Shown: piece by piece, positions 25,301 to 36,000 of the stretch
Layout: every line of letters starts with the position of its first letter
How positions within the stretch are numbered: the first letter of the stretch is position 1
Assembly (NCBI RefSeq): GCF_016808335.1
Contig: NC_053137.1
Location: 12,579,798-12,643,797 of the forward strand
Length of the DNA stretch: 64,000 nucleotides
Source: Panicum virgatum
Taxonomy: Eukaryota > Streptophyta > Magnoliopsida > Poales > Poaceae
Direction of reading: 5' to 3'
Notes under the pieces: generated by a model
Databases searched by the model: none
Seen by the model: only the letters and a program-made list of their open reading frames with translations
What the model was told of the DNA's origin: nothing
Program-made: the position numbers and the translations under genes

Positions 25301-25715
25301 ATTTCACTCTCACAGTCTGCCTGCACATTGTGCAATGCCTGCCCCAGATCGTCGCTGGGATCATTTTCTGCTACATCTACTTCAGGCTCTTCCATGGGAA
25401 TATCGTCATCGAATTCACCGATTCCAGCGTTCCCGGGAAAGTGGTCGTCAAAATCTTATCTTCATTGTCTTCCATGGTAACCCCCTGTTCTCCGTGCTTC
25501 GTCCAACAAACATACTTCTCCATGAAACCATTTGCGAAAATGTGACTGTGTAGGATTCTTGAAGATGAGTAATCCTTGTTATTGTTGCAATGAACACACG
25601 GGCAGCACATAAAACTATTCTGCTTGTTTGCCTCAGCCACAGACAAAAAATAATGCAGGCCATCAATGAATTCTTTCGAACGTCGGTCAACATTGTACAT
25701 CCATTGCCGGTCCAT
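22370..25715 (-). pseudogene. CACTA TNPD (TNP2-like) transposase, broken
   Basis: Minus-strand catalytic transposase gene without evident introns. Domains in order: Transpos_assoc zinc region (MDRQWMYNVDRRSKEF, then CCPCVHCNN), a linker, Transposase_21 (SGPxQPGND-type block, here PGPKQPGNDIDVYL, and DVMHLTKNF), DUF4218 (LPVVLRGILPD ... CVHNRARPEGSI), and DUF4216 (YGMIIVDLNNLGYRDEPF). The start is placed at the ATG at 25715; the bases just before it (AATGCAG) could also be a splice acceptor. Breaks: 1-bp deletion frameshift near 25455, TGA at 24589-24591, TGA near 24247, and 1-bp frameshift near 22942. Both stops fit CGA to TGA changes. It lies upstream of the TNPA-Ulp1 gene on the same strand. 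Confidence 0.9.
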
Positions 25716-25937
25716 CTGCATTTTAAATAAATCGATTTGAATTCTTTACACGTATCGAATAAATAAAATATATCAAACCTAAATTAAACTAAATGTAACA
25801 TAACATGAATAATTAAAAGATATGCAATATCCATCATACATCTTGATTAATTAAAAGGAGTACTTAATCCATTACAGAACTTAACAAAGGAGTACTATAC
25901 ATGAAACTTAAAAATTCGGTCAACAACACATAGGTTT

Positions 25938-26247
25938 TCAACCGTCCTTGCGTTGGAACGCAGAATGCTCTAACGGATTTCTTGTTGGCGCAGAAGAAGA
26001 TGGCGGAGCTGAAACCTCCGAGTTTGGTGGTGACGAACCGTAACGCCGCAATAAATCCTCAAGATCAAACGGAGGTTTCTCGCCCCTTACCATGCATTCT
26101 CTATATTCTTTTTCCAAATAAAGGAGCGCTGCCCTATGAAAAGCACTAGGTTTTTTTGGACCGACGACCTACTCGAGTTGTGCCCTTCTCTCCAGAAGGA
26201 CAACGATCACCCCCATCGGCGCCACTCTCTCCAGCTGATGAAGCCAT
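25938..26247 (-). pseudogene. Possible third CACTA ORF, about 100 codons, with a homopolymer frameshift
   Basis: Reading the minus strand from an ATG at 26247 gives MASSAGESGADGGDRCPSGE and then, after one frameshift in a run of seven A (26151-26157), a charged stretch with FHRAALLYLEKEYRECMVRG and a Ser/Pro-rich tail ending at a stop 25938-25940. The coherent amino-acid composition on both sides of the A-run suggests a real small gene with a 1-bp insertion. I do not recognise a family. It sits just upstream of TNPD on the same strand and could be an accessory protein of the element or an exon of a longer gene. Confidence 0.45.
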
Positions 26248-26259
26248 ATTTTACTGAAA

Positions 26260-27189
26260 ATACCTTTATTTTTCACAAAATTATAAATTCTTACCATTAC
26301 AATGCAAAAATTATTTACTATTACAATTACAATGATTAGATTAATAACTCTTGCAAATAACAATGAAATCATATAAAAAAGACGAAATGTATCATTAATC
26401 CTCAAGAAATCTCTAATTAATTGAAAGAATTCTCTATAACTTTTAATTACTTTGACACCCTTCAGTTCCAGGAGTACACTCTTTTCAATATCCAGAAACC
26501 CTCTAGAAGAAAAATAAACCTTTATTTCTGAAAATGTATATGTTAGTAACCTCAACCCTGCGGTGATGACACTGCCTTTCGGGGGGACACGGTGCGGTAC
26601 AAGGATGTCACCAATCGGCCATTCGCAGCACCAACATTTACGATTAATAGGCACAGCACTTGGCACAGGCAGCATGCTCGTTGATATGCTCTCAGTACAA
26701 CAACGGCCATGCTGACTACGTCAAATGCTGTCTTCTTATCAATCGGAAGTGCTGGTGATGCGACCAACCGATTCGCGACGTGCTTATAGCGCATCGTGTA
26801 TTCCCGAAAGGTAGTGCCATCACCGTTGGATGGAGATTAACGACGTATACTTGTTTCAAAATAAAGATTTTTTAGCTTCTATATGGTTTCAATGTGAGCC
26901 TGAATAAATACATCACTAGAGTGTCAAAATAATCCATTCATAATACAAAAAATTCTAATATACTCATTTCATTAATTCATTCATGAATACAAAAATCAAC
27001 TATCCACAATATGGTCATGTATACAAGTACATCACATGAAGTGTCTACACTCATTCTAAAAATGTCTACTATCCACATACTCATCTAAATCTAAAAGAAA
27101 ATCGCACCTACATATGTAATCTAGCTAAATGTCCAAGAAATGAGCTAGCTACACATTTTCTCTATTTCTAAAGCATGAAATGAGCTATA
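26260..27189. other. Interior of CACTA-1 between the small ORF and the nested CACTA
   Basis: AT-rich DNA. On the minus strand at about 26560-26800 two short open stretches, including EWPIGDILVPHRVPPKGSV, look somewhat protein-like but match no family I can name. Nothing else is seen. Confidence 0.4.
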
Positions 27190-27469
27190 CACTATAAGAA
27201 ATGTGGTGATCTATGACGAAAATTTTATGACATTTTAATAGAGCGTCACAATTGCACACAATCTATGACGAATTTGAAGGTATGGACCCTAGGCCCAGAA
27301 CTTTGTGACGTTTTATTGAATTCGTCATAATTGAGCCCATAAAATATGACGTTTTATTGAATTCGTCATAATCGAGGCCACAAAACAATGACGTTTCAGC
27401 ATTAATGTCACAAAAATCGTCATAGTTATTTTGACTAGTATATGTTTTGGCATTCATCATTTTTATACA

Positions 27470-28195
27470 GGCGCGGTGGGTTTGAGTCGATCACAACTAA
27501 CCACCGGGCCCCTCCTTGATTGTGCCATGGTTCGTTATTTAGTTTTAATTACATTCAAATCATGTTGGAAATATGCGTATTATTTTATTACCAGATTTTA
27601 GTTTGAGGCATATTTCATAAACAAATAAACACAAGATGGCGAGCTAGTTCTTTTTTATTTGGATCTATAAGATTGTTAGTTTTGCATTTTACTTCACAAT
27701 GTTGCATTTTACCACACAAGGACCTGTTGTCAGCCTCACAAGTCCTGACAAGTGGGGTCCACCTGTCATGGAGAAATTAAATTTCATTCCGCAAAAATAG
27801 AAGCACGAAGCGGAGTCGAACTCTGGTTTGGAGAGAGCAACACCGGACCACACGCCTAACCACCAGGCTGCACCTTCACTTGTGACTACATATGGTATTT
27901 AATTTTCCTTGTATACCAAAATCTTGTCTTAATTCATAAAAATCGGTAGTAATGTTGAGCCTATGGGAACCTTCGTCTCCAGTCCACACACGTGGATACT
28001 TAACCACTGGATTGCTCTTGTCATTTGTGCAATTGTGGTGTTAACTTTACTTGTATATACACTACGTGCGCGGCATAGTTAAAATTGAAAAAATAGAGAC
28101 ACAACCAACAAGTGCCCGGAGCGAATCGAACCAGCGACTTGCCATTCGCCAGAGCTGAGTTGTCCACCTGGGCTGCAGCCTTTGATTTATTTGAT
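27470..28195 (-). repeat. Four degenerate tRNA-like (Pol III A/B-box) units
   Basis: On the minus strand four spaced stretches resemble decayed tRNA genes: about 27470-27530, 27801-27885, 27955-28030 and 28110-28190. The clearest has a box-A-like TGGTGGTTAGGCG and box-B-like AGTTCGACTCC (unit 2), and another has GGTTCGATTCGC (unit 4). Unit 1 has GATCGACTC. None can be folded by eye into a full cloverleaf, so these are not called as tRNA genes. A tRNA-derived SINE origin or decayed tRNA duplications are possible. Confidence 0.5.
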
Positions 28196-28199
28196 AAGT

Positions 28200-29215
28200 G
28201 CGAATTTTACTTATAATAAGGCATTACTAGGTAGACCAAGATGAAGATTATACATTTGTGTTATTAAACTTTTATGACAAGATTACGCATTTGTAAAATG
28301 ATTCTAGAAGAAGTTACAAAATTTTCAGATAAGATTTATGTATTATTATCATTATTTTATAATAACATTGCAAGTAGAATTTTGAATTATGACTAGCAAA
28401 CATTTGAAATTTTCATTGATTTTCGGGATATGAGCTATAGGAAAACTGAGACACTTGAAATATTATTTGAGCTATATTTTTGTGGATTTTTTAAAATATT
28501 ATTTGAGATACTTGTACATATGACTTGTTTTCTTCCATCCAAGTAGATAAACAAAAAATATGTTTTTGCATAACAATTAGTAATGTAACTTCATATTTTC
28601 TAATGTTATAATGAACATAAGGCTCTGCCCAAGTTTGAGGTGCATATGAGTTTAAAAATATTATAAGTTACTCAAATCTCAAAGTTTCACTTGTGTTCTA
28701 TGAAACAATGTGACACACCTATAAATTTTGTGAACAATGTATATTACAATTTCCATAAAATCTTGTGAAACTTTTATTAAAAGCATATAAATACATGAAA
28801 TGATTCTATCCCAATTTACAAAAAAATTTGGAGAAGTTTTAGGTATTATTATCATTATTGTATAATAAGGTTGTAAATAGAAGTTTGAATTGTCCCTAAC
28901 AAACATTTGAACTTTTTATATATTTTTAGGATATAAGCTATAATGGTTCATATGTCCTTAAAATATATTTTTATCAAATATTTTAAATATTATTTGAGAT
29001 ACATGTAGCTTAAATTGTAATTATTTTCAATAAATGCACAGAAAGTCATTTAAACTACTAAAAATATTAAATGACTTAGAAAATTATTGAAACTTCTGTA
29101 GGAGAACTTATATGTAGTCTATTATATGTAAAAAATAAATTGATATATATGGTAATTATTTTTACATGTTACTTCACAATGGTGTAGTACAATAAAAATA
29201 AAAAAAATAAAAATG
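28200..29215. other. AT-rich interior of CACTA-2
   Basis: No coding or RNA gene is seen. A segment of about 100 bp recurs in diverged form: the words TGAAATTTTCATTGATTTTCGGGATATGAGC (split: TTTTCGGGATATGAGC near 28417) and TTTTTAGGATATAAGC near 28922, each followed by AAATATTATTTGAG. This suggests an internal duplication of roughly 0.5 kb spacing. Confidence 0.45.
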
Positions 29216-29299
29216 TTAAACAGGCCATGAAACCTTGTCTGGGCCATTTTCCTCTAAGGTCTGACGTTTACCAGCCGTACATCTCCGATCCGACGATTC

Positions 29300-29960
29300 G
29301 AATGAATCCCTATGTGTATATAAGGCCCGCCGAAACCCTACCTCCCTGTTCCGCGCTCCTGCTACCCCTGCCGGCCGCCTCCTCGCGCCTCCACCTCCGC
29401 CGCTTTACTCCCGATGGGCGAACCACGCCCACCTCGACCGCCGGCCTCTCGCGCCCTCCGTCGCCTCCCACCTCCACCGCTGCTGCTTCTCTCCGGATCC
29501 GCTCTCCGCACCCGCCGCCCCACTCTGCCCTTGCATCCTCGTCACCGCGCGGCTAACCCTCCGGCCTCCACCCCTCTCCCTCTCTTTCTCCTCAGATCTG
29601 CGAGCTGCTCCCTCTCGCTCATCGAGGGCCGCGGCCACCGTCTCCCTTGACCTCGTCGCCGCCGCGACGGCCCTCTGGCGCGGCAGCCGTCTGGGCACAT
29701 GGAGGAAGGCCGGGCGAGCTCCAAGCCTCAGCCCCGGCAGATATACAATGTATAGTGGCCGCTGCCAGTGCGGACTCGGGCCCCCTCCTCGCCGCGCCTC
29801 CCCGCCGGGGGGCTCATCCAATTGCTCCTCTCCTGCGGAGTGGTTGAGGTCCGCAGACTCATCCACCAGCGGCTGCTGCATCCGACTCAACAAACAGCGA
29901 TTCAAGTTTGCGTATTATTTAGACCTTTTCTACCACTCGGCCATCTCCTTCTCTCCATCA
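29300..29960 (+). promoter_or_regulatory. Promoter and 5' region of a possibly captured host gene in CACTA-2
   Basis: A TATA box (TGTATATAAGGCC at about 29315-29327) is followed by GAAACCCTACC and a long C/T-rich GC-rich leader up to about 29650. This is the look of a grass housekeeping promoter and 5' UTR rather than of a CACTA interior, which is AT-rich on both sides. Downstream open frames such as the one starting MGEPRPPRPP are not convincing proteins. I infer a captured gene fragment; the donor gene is not recognised. Confidence 0.45.
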
Positions 29961-31869
29961 TGGCTGTGATAGGCATATGGACGAAGCAGCAGGCAGCAGC
30001 GGCCATACCTGATCCATGGGAATGACGGGGCTCCTCCATGGCATCTTGAATTTCTTGATTCCCTTCTTCACGGCCTTGACTAAGATTTATCTATTTTCTA
30101 ATTGTACCAGCAGTTTACCTCACGCCATAATTGTTGCCTGTAAAGTGCTCGAAAGAATGCTCCAGTGGTGACATGATGTTTGGATCTCTGTTGGCAAAGG
30201 AGCAATTCTTTGGTAAAGTTGAAGTTGGGTTAGCATATTCGCTCACTGCTGCTACTTCGCCTACAATTTCACACATTTGAGTTCTTCCTCTCTTGCCCCT
30301 AACTGTGAATTGGTCTTGTAAATTGCATTGAGACTATAGCCTTCTGTTTTTCAGATTTCTACAGGTTTTGTTTGTACTGCAGCTGTGTTAGTATTGACGC
30401 CCTCCTGTGCATTGATTGATTGGATGAGATATTGTTGTATGTCTTTCAGGATTATTGCTTCTGAATGAGCGTGGGAAAAAGGGAGAGCTGTGGACAGAGG
30501 TGTTGTCATAGGAGCTCGCATGGAATTCTCTCAGCTGTGAGCCCCCTGGTAAGGCTGCATCATTGTTTATGATATGTGTATGCAAATTGAGCTAGAACTC
30601 ATTGTTGTAAACAAATGATTTATAGGAACTTAAATGTGCATCTCAGACTTGACTGGTGGTTTGTGTTTTCTTCTGCATCTCTAGTCTCAGCCGGTGGCAG
30701 TAGGCGCATGCACCAAATGGCTCTCTTGTTGGCGTTGAGTCAGACCTCTAGGTACAACTAGCATCCCCCTGCTGCTTATATTGACATAGTGTAATTCGTA
30801 TATAGATTTTGTGTACAAGGTTATCATTCTCATGTATTTGGAGGGCCTATTTTAGTGATCTGATGTATCTTGTCCACTTTTCTATGTTTAATATTTTCAC
30901 ATGTTAATTATGCTTTATACCTCAGTTGTTCTCCATTGAAAAAAAGCACTGTAAGATTGATTTCTATGACCATCTAGTGCACTGATTTTTTATATGTATC
31001 ATGTCAGATCAATATTAAGATTGCTTTCTATGACTACTCTGTCTCTGTTTTCAATTAGCTGCAAGCTGTTTGCCACAATTCAAACCTTTCCTAATATAGC
31101 ACTGTAGTTATAGTTATTCTGTTCCACGCCAACAAAATTATGGATAAATGTACAGCAATATCTTAGCTGTGTGTGTGCCTGTTTGATATCTCAGCTTTGT
31201 CTCTTTGAGTTCATATGTCCTGCAGTTTTATTTGATTAAGTTTCCTGCATTTTTATTCCCTACAATTCTCAAAAGTTAACTATGCATTGACATTAATTTC
31301 TGCAGGTGATTTAAAGGGTTAAAGAACTGGCGGTTAGAATAGAAGCCTCGCAGAGAAGAAATCATTGTAGCCAAATGTTCTGCCACAACACTCATCAAAA
31401 CTGATACGTGTTGAAAAAGAATTCTTTGCTTAGTTACTGCTGCTGGTTCATACTCTTGGTGAAAACTATCTTTTGTTTTTTTTCTGGTTCATTTTGTTGT
31501 CTTTGGTCCTGCAATGTTAGATTGCTAGTTCTAATTCATGGAAAACACTATGTGATCCATTATTCTGGTGTCATGATGTTTGATGCAAATATTATTGATA
31601 TGAGGTTATAATTTGGGCTGTAATTGCTTATTGTGACTTTTGGGCTGTAACTTTTGTTTTGGTAAATGGGTTGTGTATAAGCTGAATTTTGTTAGCTAAT
31701 AATAAATATTGGGCTGAAATTAGGCCCAATTGAATTGGGCCCATTCAAAAATGGGCTGTGAGGTTGACGTTACTCGCCATGTCACTTGCCACATCACCAC
31801 TACTTCCTACATAATGGCCATGTCATCGGCCACGTCATCTTCCATGTCCTCATTGTGTGACATGGCAAT
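29961..31869 (+). other. Downstream part of the captured segment, gene-like but non-coding
   Basis: Moderate-GC DNA with T-rich stretches and several splice-acceptor-like ends (for example TTTTTCAG near 30355 and TTTCTGCAG near 31306) resembling introns and small exons. It contains no open frame longer than about 67 codons that looks like protein. It may be the remainder of a captured transcribed region, or a non-coding transcript. Confidence 0.35.
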
Positions 31870-32339
31870 TGAATCTGTGACGAAAATTATACTGTTCGTG
31901 ATGTTAATTTTCGTCATAGAAAACGGGCTTGGGTTGGGCTTCGGGGGCCCGAGGATATTCCATGACGGTTTTAAAACGTCATGGATCAAGCAATCTATGA
32001 CGAAAATTTAAGAAACGTCACGAGGTGTGATCTGTGACGCTCAATACATGACATTATTTGAGATCGTCATAGATACTGTTTTATGACGGTTTTTCAGCGA
32101 TTTGTGACGAAATTCAATCGTCATGGATCAATAGATTTTTTGTAGTGATACAAGCCAAGGAAGAAGAGAAAAACAAGCCCCAAACCTTTAGCGCCGATGG
32201 ATGGACGGGGAATCAAAGATCTTCACAAATGTGGTGAAGAAATGAGCAAGAACTCCTCTCTCCCGAGCCGAGAACAGCAAGAAACAAGTGAGCTGAATGG
32301 CTCGGGCGGGGGGAGAGGGAAGGGGATAAGGGGGCCAAG

Positions 32340-32640
32340 GCCTTTTGTCCCGGTTGGAGACACCAACCGGGACAAAAGGGGGGCCTTTTGTCCCGGTTGG
32401 TGGTTCCAACCGGGACAAAAGGGTACGCGGGCTTTTTGTCCCGGTTGGATCCACCAACCGGGACAAAATGCCGCTCTTTTGTCCCGGTTGGTGTCTCCAA
32501 CCGGGACAAAAGGCCGCCCTTTTGTCCCGGTTGGTGTCTCCAACCGGGACAAAAGGCCCCTATCCCCCCGCTGGCCCGGCTAGCCGTTGGACCCGGGACA
32601 AAAGACACATATTGTCCCGAGCCCAAAGGCTGCCGGGACA
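32340..32640. repeat. Right subterminal hairpins of CACTA-1
   Basis: Five nearly regular units have arms CTTTTGTCCCGGTTGG and CCAACCGGGACAAAAG, spaced about 45 bases apart. A degenerate CCCGGGACAAAAG/TTGTCCCGAG pair follows before the terminus. They match the left-end units, which supports 15818-32676 being one element. Confidence 0.88.
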
Positions 32641-32679
32641 AATAACCTGGAACAAATGACTAATTCTGTAGTAGTGAGC

Positions 32680-33545
32680 AAATAGGTGCATGAAAAAATT
32701 CTAAACTATTCAGAAGTATACAGAAAAATATAAAATGACACCAAAGGAGAATAGCATCCAGAATGCCATTTTAACTTTTCATATGGTGTTAATCAAGTAT
32801 TATAAATATTACATCACAATAACCAGGCCTTACAGAGGCACATTTTAATTATAAAGAATCTCATTGGAAAGGAAAACGTAGAAAAGAATAAGAATTAATC
32901 ACAACCATAAACGAATTGCAGGGCACGAAGTGTAGAATTATTGGAAGCCATTCAGCGGAGCAGAAGTGTAGAATGCTGAATGCCTAGAATGATTGACCAG
33001 AAAGCTGGCTGAGATCAGCGAAATGCATGCTTCAGGCCTTACTGCAGTCAAGTGCAAAAATTGTTATCAGCTTCATGGTAGAAGAGCATAGGCAGCAACT
33101 CATTCACGGCAGAGCGTATGAGTCTCAGTTTTCACCCAACTGCTATAGTGGTATGTTGGATTTTATTTTTGTGCACAGTAGTGCTACACGTACGGCAGTG
33201 ACAAAATGGTCTGCCAGCACTCGACTAGTTGAACCCTCAAGGCAGCAGCACACAAATTTAACAAAAAATGAGGCATGTTGAAATCAATATCATGTAGTAG
33301 GCCCAGATTAATTGCCTGCCAGTGCCAGCCATAAGCGCTTATAATGATATAAATTTATGATGCCATGCACACTTCCATATATATACACTGCTATTTGAAC
33401 AAGCCACACAATCAGAGATGGTGTCTCTCCTTCTATAGTAGTAGTGATAAAATTAGCATCCACAGAAACAAATGAGATGACAATGGGAACTTGGAGAAAA
33501 AATACGTGAGATGACATGGGAATTGGAGACACCAGGAAAGAGGCT
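32680..33545. repeat. Copy of local duplicated family
   Basis: No gene. 32930-33150 matches 10440-10720 (shared CATTCAGCG, GAGATCAGCGAA, CAGGCCTT, GCAGCAACTCAT). 33290-33545 matches 15335-15560 (AGCCATAAGC, ACAAGCCACAC, GAGATGA, GGAGAC-CAGGAAA). The order of matching blocks is the same, so this is an old segment duplication. Confidence 0.65.
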
Positions 33546-33790
33546 AGGGGCGGATCTGCAGAGGGGGCTGGGGGGGTTGCAGCCCCCACTACAGCCATGA
33601 AACTCCAATGGAGCAAGAGATGGATGGATGGTGGAGGGAAGAGAAGGGCTGGAAGGCGGCGTCCAGGAGGGCTATGCCTCGTCGTGCCCGCGTGATGGAA
33701 GACGGCAGGGACAGTCACAGGAGGCACAGGGACGCTAGGCCTGACTGGGCTGGTGGGGGTGGTAAGGCCCAGGGGGAGAGGAAAAAAGGA
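33546..33790. other. G/C-rich insert of unknown type
   Basis: Begins AGGGGCGGATCTGCAG, continues GGGGGCTGGGGGGG then CAGCCCCC, and stays GC-rich to about 33780. The opening resembles a frequent plant MITE/TE edge, but no matching right end or target duplication was found. Confidence 0.35.
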
Positions 33791-34054
33791 AGAACGAAAA
33801 AAAAAGAAGGATATGAAATGATTTTCAACCTGAAATTTTTCAGAGAATATTTTAGGGTACGAAGAGGTTAATAAAATAGGAGTATTCAGGATTCGTCAAA
33901 GGAATCTTGATGCTTCCGAAAATTGAATTAGCTCTAGAAGAATTGAGGTTAAAGCGAGCAAATAATCTGAAGAATTCTTGAGAAAATCGAGAAGATGGAT
34001 AAGTTTATTCGCAACGATATTCACCACTCAAAATTGAATTTTCAGGGCGTGACA
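33791..34054 (-). mobile_element. Probable LTR fragment of a Gypsy element
   Basis: Read on the minus strand, the piece starts TGTCACGCCCTGAAAATTC at 34054. TGTCACGCCC-type starts are common for plant Tekay/Retand-like LTRs. The following AT-rich sequence runs to about 33791 and stops. No second LTR or coding region is seen, so this is a fragment or truncated solo LTR; the assignment is tentative. Confidence 0.4.
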
Positions 34055-34079
34055 GTTCATTCCCAAAACCTTACTGAAT

Positions 34080-34700
34080 GAGTACATTATACATAGCGAC
34101 CAACAAATTTTTCACTGCCTACAAGTTTGCAATCATCATTTGAGACATTGAAAGTGCCCGAAAGCAATTGCATATTCTAGAAAAAGGAACCACAAGTTTA
34201 TCCATGTGTTCAGAATTGCACTAGACAAGTGTGCTTTGTCCGTTGCATTGCATTCACTAGTTTAACAATCTTAAACGGTGCTGGATAGGTTTTTTCTAGC
34301 ATCGAACAGCTATAAAAATTACATTGCCTCCCTATGTAATATATTACACAGAAACAAGGTTCTAAAAAACACTAAACGCTAGGCGAACGCTTGCCTATGG
34401 TTTAGAGTTTTTTGTGATTAAACGTAGATTGAACATGATTAAACGTATATTGTGATTAAACGACACTATGATTAAACGCAACGCTTGGCCACCGTTCAAC
34501 ATTTAATCAAGATTAAACGACGTTTAAAAACGTTTTTTAGAACACTGCACAGAAATCACAAGTAAAGTAAATTGAATTGCCCTTTCAGAAGGAAATAAAA
34601 AACAAAACGCTCCGAACATAGCATGACCTGTGAATTACTTGTGATGAAGTCAACAAATTAAGAATATTGAAAGAGTTCCATTATCCGAAAGTTCTGAACC
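34080..34700. repeat. Copy of local duplicated segment, carrying a MITE
   Basis: Aligns with 301-660 (see there). The alignment is interrupted exactly at 34355-34547 by a hAT-type MITE. No gene is present. Confidence 0.75.
34355..34547. mobile_element. hAT-type MITE
   Basis: A 193-bp element. Its ends are CAAGGTTCTAAAAAAC and the inverse of CAGTGTTCTAAAAAAC. The 8-bp target duplication CACAGAAA lies at 34347-34354 and 34548-34555. The related segment near 530-545 has a single ACACAGAAATCAC, the empty site. The interior repeats GATTAAACG. An 8-bp duplication with CA...TG ends fits the hAT superfamily. Confidence 0.9.
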
Positions 34701-34704
34701 CAAG

Positions 34705-35230
34705 CACCCACTTACTGATAGAGTATAAGATAGACTGCATGGTTCATAACAACTGAGAAAAAGAAATCGCAAACATTGCTGCCAGCTAGGAACACCCACT
34801 TACTGATAGAGTATAAGATAGACTGCATGGTTCATAACAACTGAGAAAAAGAAATCGCAAACATTGCTGCCAGCTAGGAACACCCACTTACTGATAGAGT
34901 ATAAGACTGCATGGTTCATAACAACTGAGAAAAAGAAATCGCAAACATTGCTGCCAGCTAGGAACACCCACTTACTGAGAGTATAAGACTGCATGGTTCA
35001 TAACAACTGAGAAAAAGAAATTGCAAACATTGCTGCCAGCTAGGAACACCCACTTACTGATAGAGTATATGATAGACTGCATGGTTCATAACAACTGAGA
35101 AAAAGAAATCGCAAACATTGCTGCCAGCTAGGAACACCCACTTACTGATAGAGTATAAGATAGACTACATGGTTCATAACAACGGAGCAAAAGAAATCAC
35201 AAACATTGCAGCCAGCTAGGAACACCCAAT
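34705..35230. repeat. 88-bp minisatellite, six units
   Basis: Tandem units start at 34705, 34793, 34881, 34965, 35047 and 35135 with CACCCACTTACTGA, each ending GCCAGCTAGGAA. Lengths are 88, 88, 84, 82, 88 and 88; the short units lack one or two ATAG/ATA steps. Units are almost identical, so expansion is recent. The array shows a short coding illusion on the minus strand; no gene is present. Confidence 0.93.
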
Positions 35231-36000
35231 AATGTTTAGATGTATATAATAATTATTCAAAGGCAGAATAAATTGTGACAACTACAAAGATCAATCTTGT
35301 AAGACTCAAATAGTAATACCACTTACCAAAAAGATGGGTAAAATGGGTGAACGAATGATGGGCACAACTGGTAAATATCAGATAATTATTTAGGGTACAG
35401 AGGAGTATCTTAATTACTCAGCAAGCAAACTTCATAGTTCATAACAAACACATTCTATAGTCAAGAAGGAATGAAGGGCATTATACAACAACAAATATTG
35501 CCATATCAGCTTGGATCATTCTTTATCAGGAATATCTCCAAGGATTAGGGCGCTACCTGTACAACTCTGTCCCCAATGACAAAGGAACTACTATGAACAT
35601 GAAAGATGCAAACAGTTGCGACAGGAATGTGGTGCAATATATACTGATATAACACTGAGAATGAATTGCAATCAGTAATAATACAATCCCACAAACAAAA
35701 TATGTGACAAAAACAATACAAGTATTAAATATTTTTTTTCTTTTTGAGGACAAGCACTGAAGCTTGTTGAGGATGTCAGATTATGTATTAAATGCATACC
35801 ATGAAATGAGCAAAACTGGGAATCATCTGACAGCTCTGATAAACAAACATTTGGCACGTAAGGCAGTATCTCAAGCAGATGGTAACATACTTCACTAACA
35901 AACAGCAAACATGATTTTCCAAAGCAATACACATTGCATATGGCAGCCCTCATTGTAAACTAACATATAGGAAAAATTCCCTTTCAAGAAAAGCACATTT
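35231..36000. other. Intergenic DNA downstream of UTP15
   Basis: AT-rich with no TE ends or genes seen. Because UTP15 is on the minus strand, the part next to 36000 holds its 3' UTR and polyadenylation region; AATAAA-like signals cannot be assigned with confidence. Confidence 0.5.

Larger units (their letters stand above)
27190..32147. mobile_element. Non-autonomous CACTA element nested in CACTA-1 (CACTA-2)
   Basis: A 4,958-bp element. The left end is CACTATAAGAAATGTGG and the right end is the inverse of CACTACAAAAAATCTATTG. The 3-bp target duplication ATA is present at 27187-27189 and 32148-32150. Its subterminal words are ATGACGAAAATT and TGTGACG/CGTCATA in both orientations (27213-27432 and 31870-32135), unlike the GTCCCGG words of the host element, so it is another family. 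No transposase is present. It carries tRNA-like sequences, an AT-rich middle and a GC-rich promoter-like segment. Confidence 0.92.
15818..32676 (-). mobile_element. Large CACTA DNA transposon (CACTA-1)
   Basis: A 16.9-kb class II element. The left terminus is CACTACTATAAAAACG and the right terminus is the inverse of CACTACTACAGAATTAG. The 3-bp target duplication AGC is present at 15815-15817 and 32677-32679. Both ends hold TTTTGTCCCGGTTGG hairpins. Both transposition genes, TNPA fused to a Ulp1 protease and TNPD, lie on the minus strand and are broken, so this copy cannot supply its own transposase. About 5 kb of its length is a second CACTA (27190-32147). Low-complexity AT tracts fill 16080-16540 and 20260-20990. 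Confidence 0.93.

Noticed and set aside
27801..28190. Functional tRNA genes
   Set aside because: Box-like words are present but acceptor and anticodon stems cannot be formed by eye and spacing is irregular. Kept only as tRNA-like repeats.
29405..29905. 166-codon minus-strand open frame in CACTA-2
   Set aside because: Arg/Gly/Glu-rich shadow of the C/T-rich leader on the other strand; no domain seen.
34705..35230. Regular array that could suggest a CRISPR
   Set aside because: Plant nuclear context, no unique spacers (whole 88-bp units repeat) and no cas genes. It is a minisatellite.
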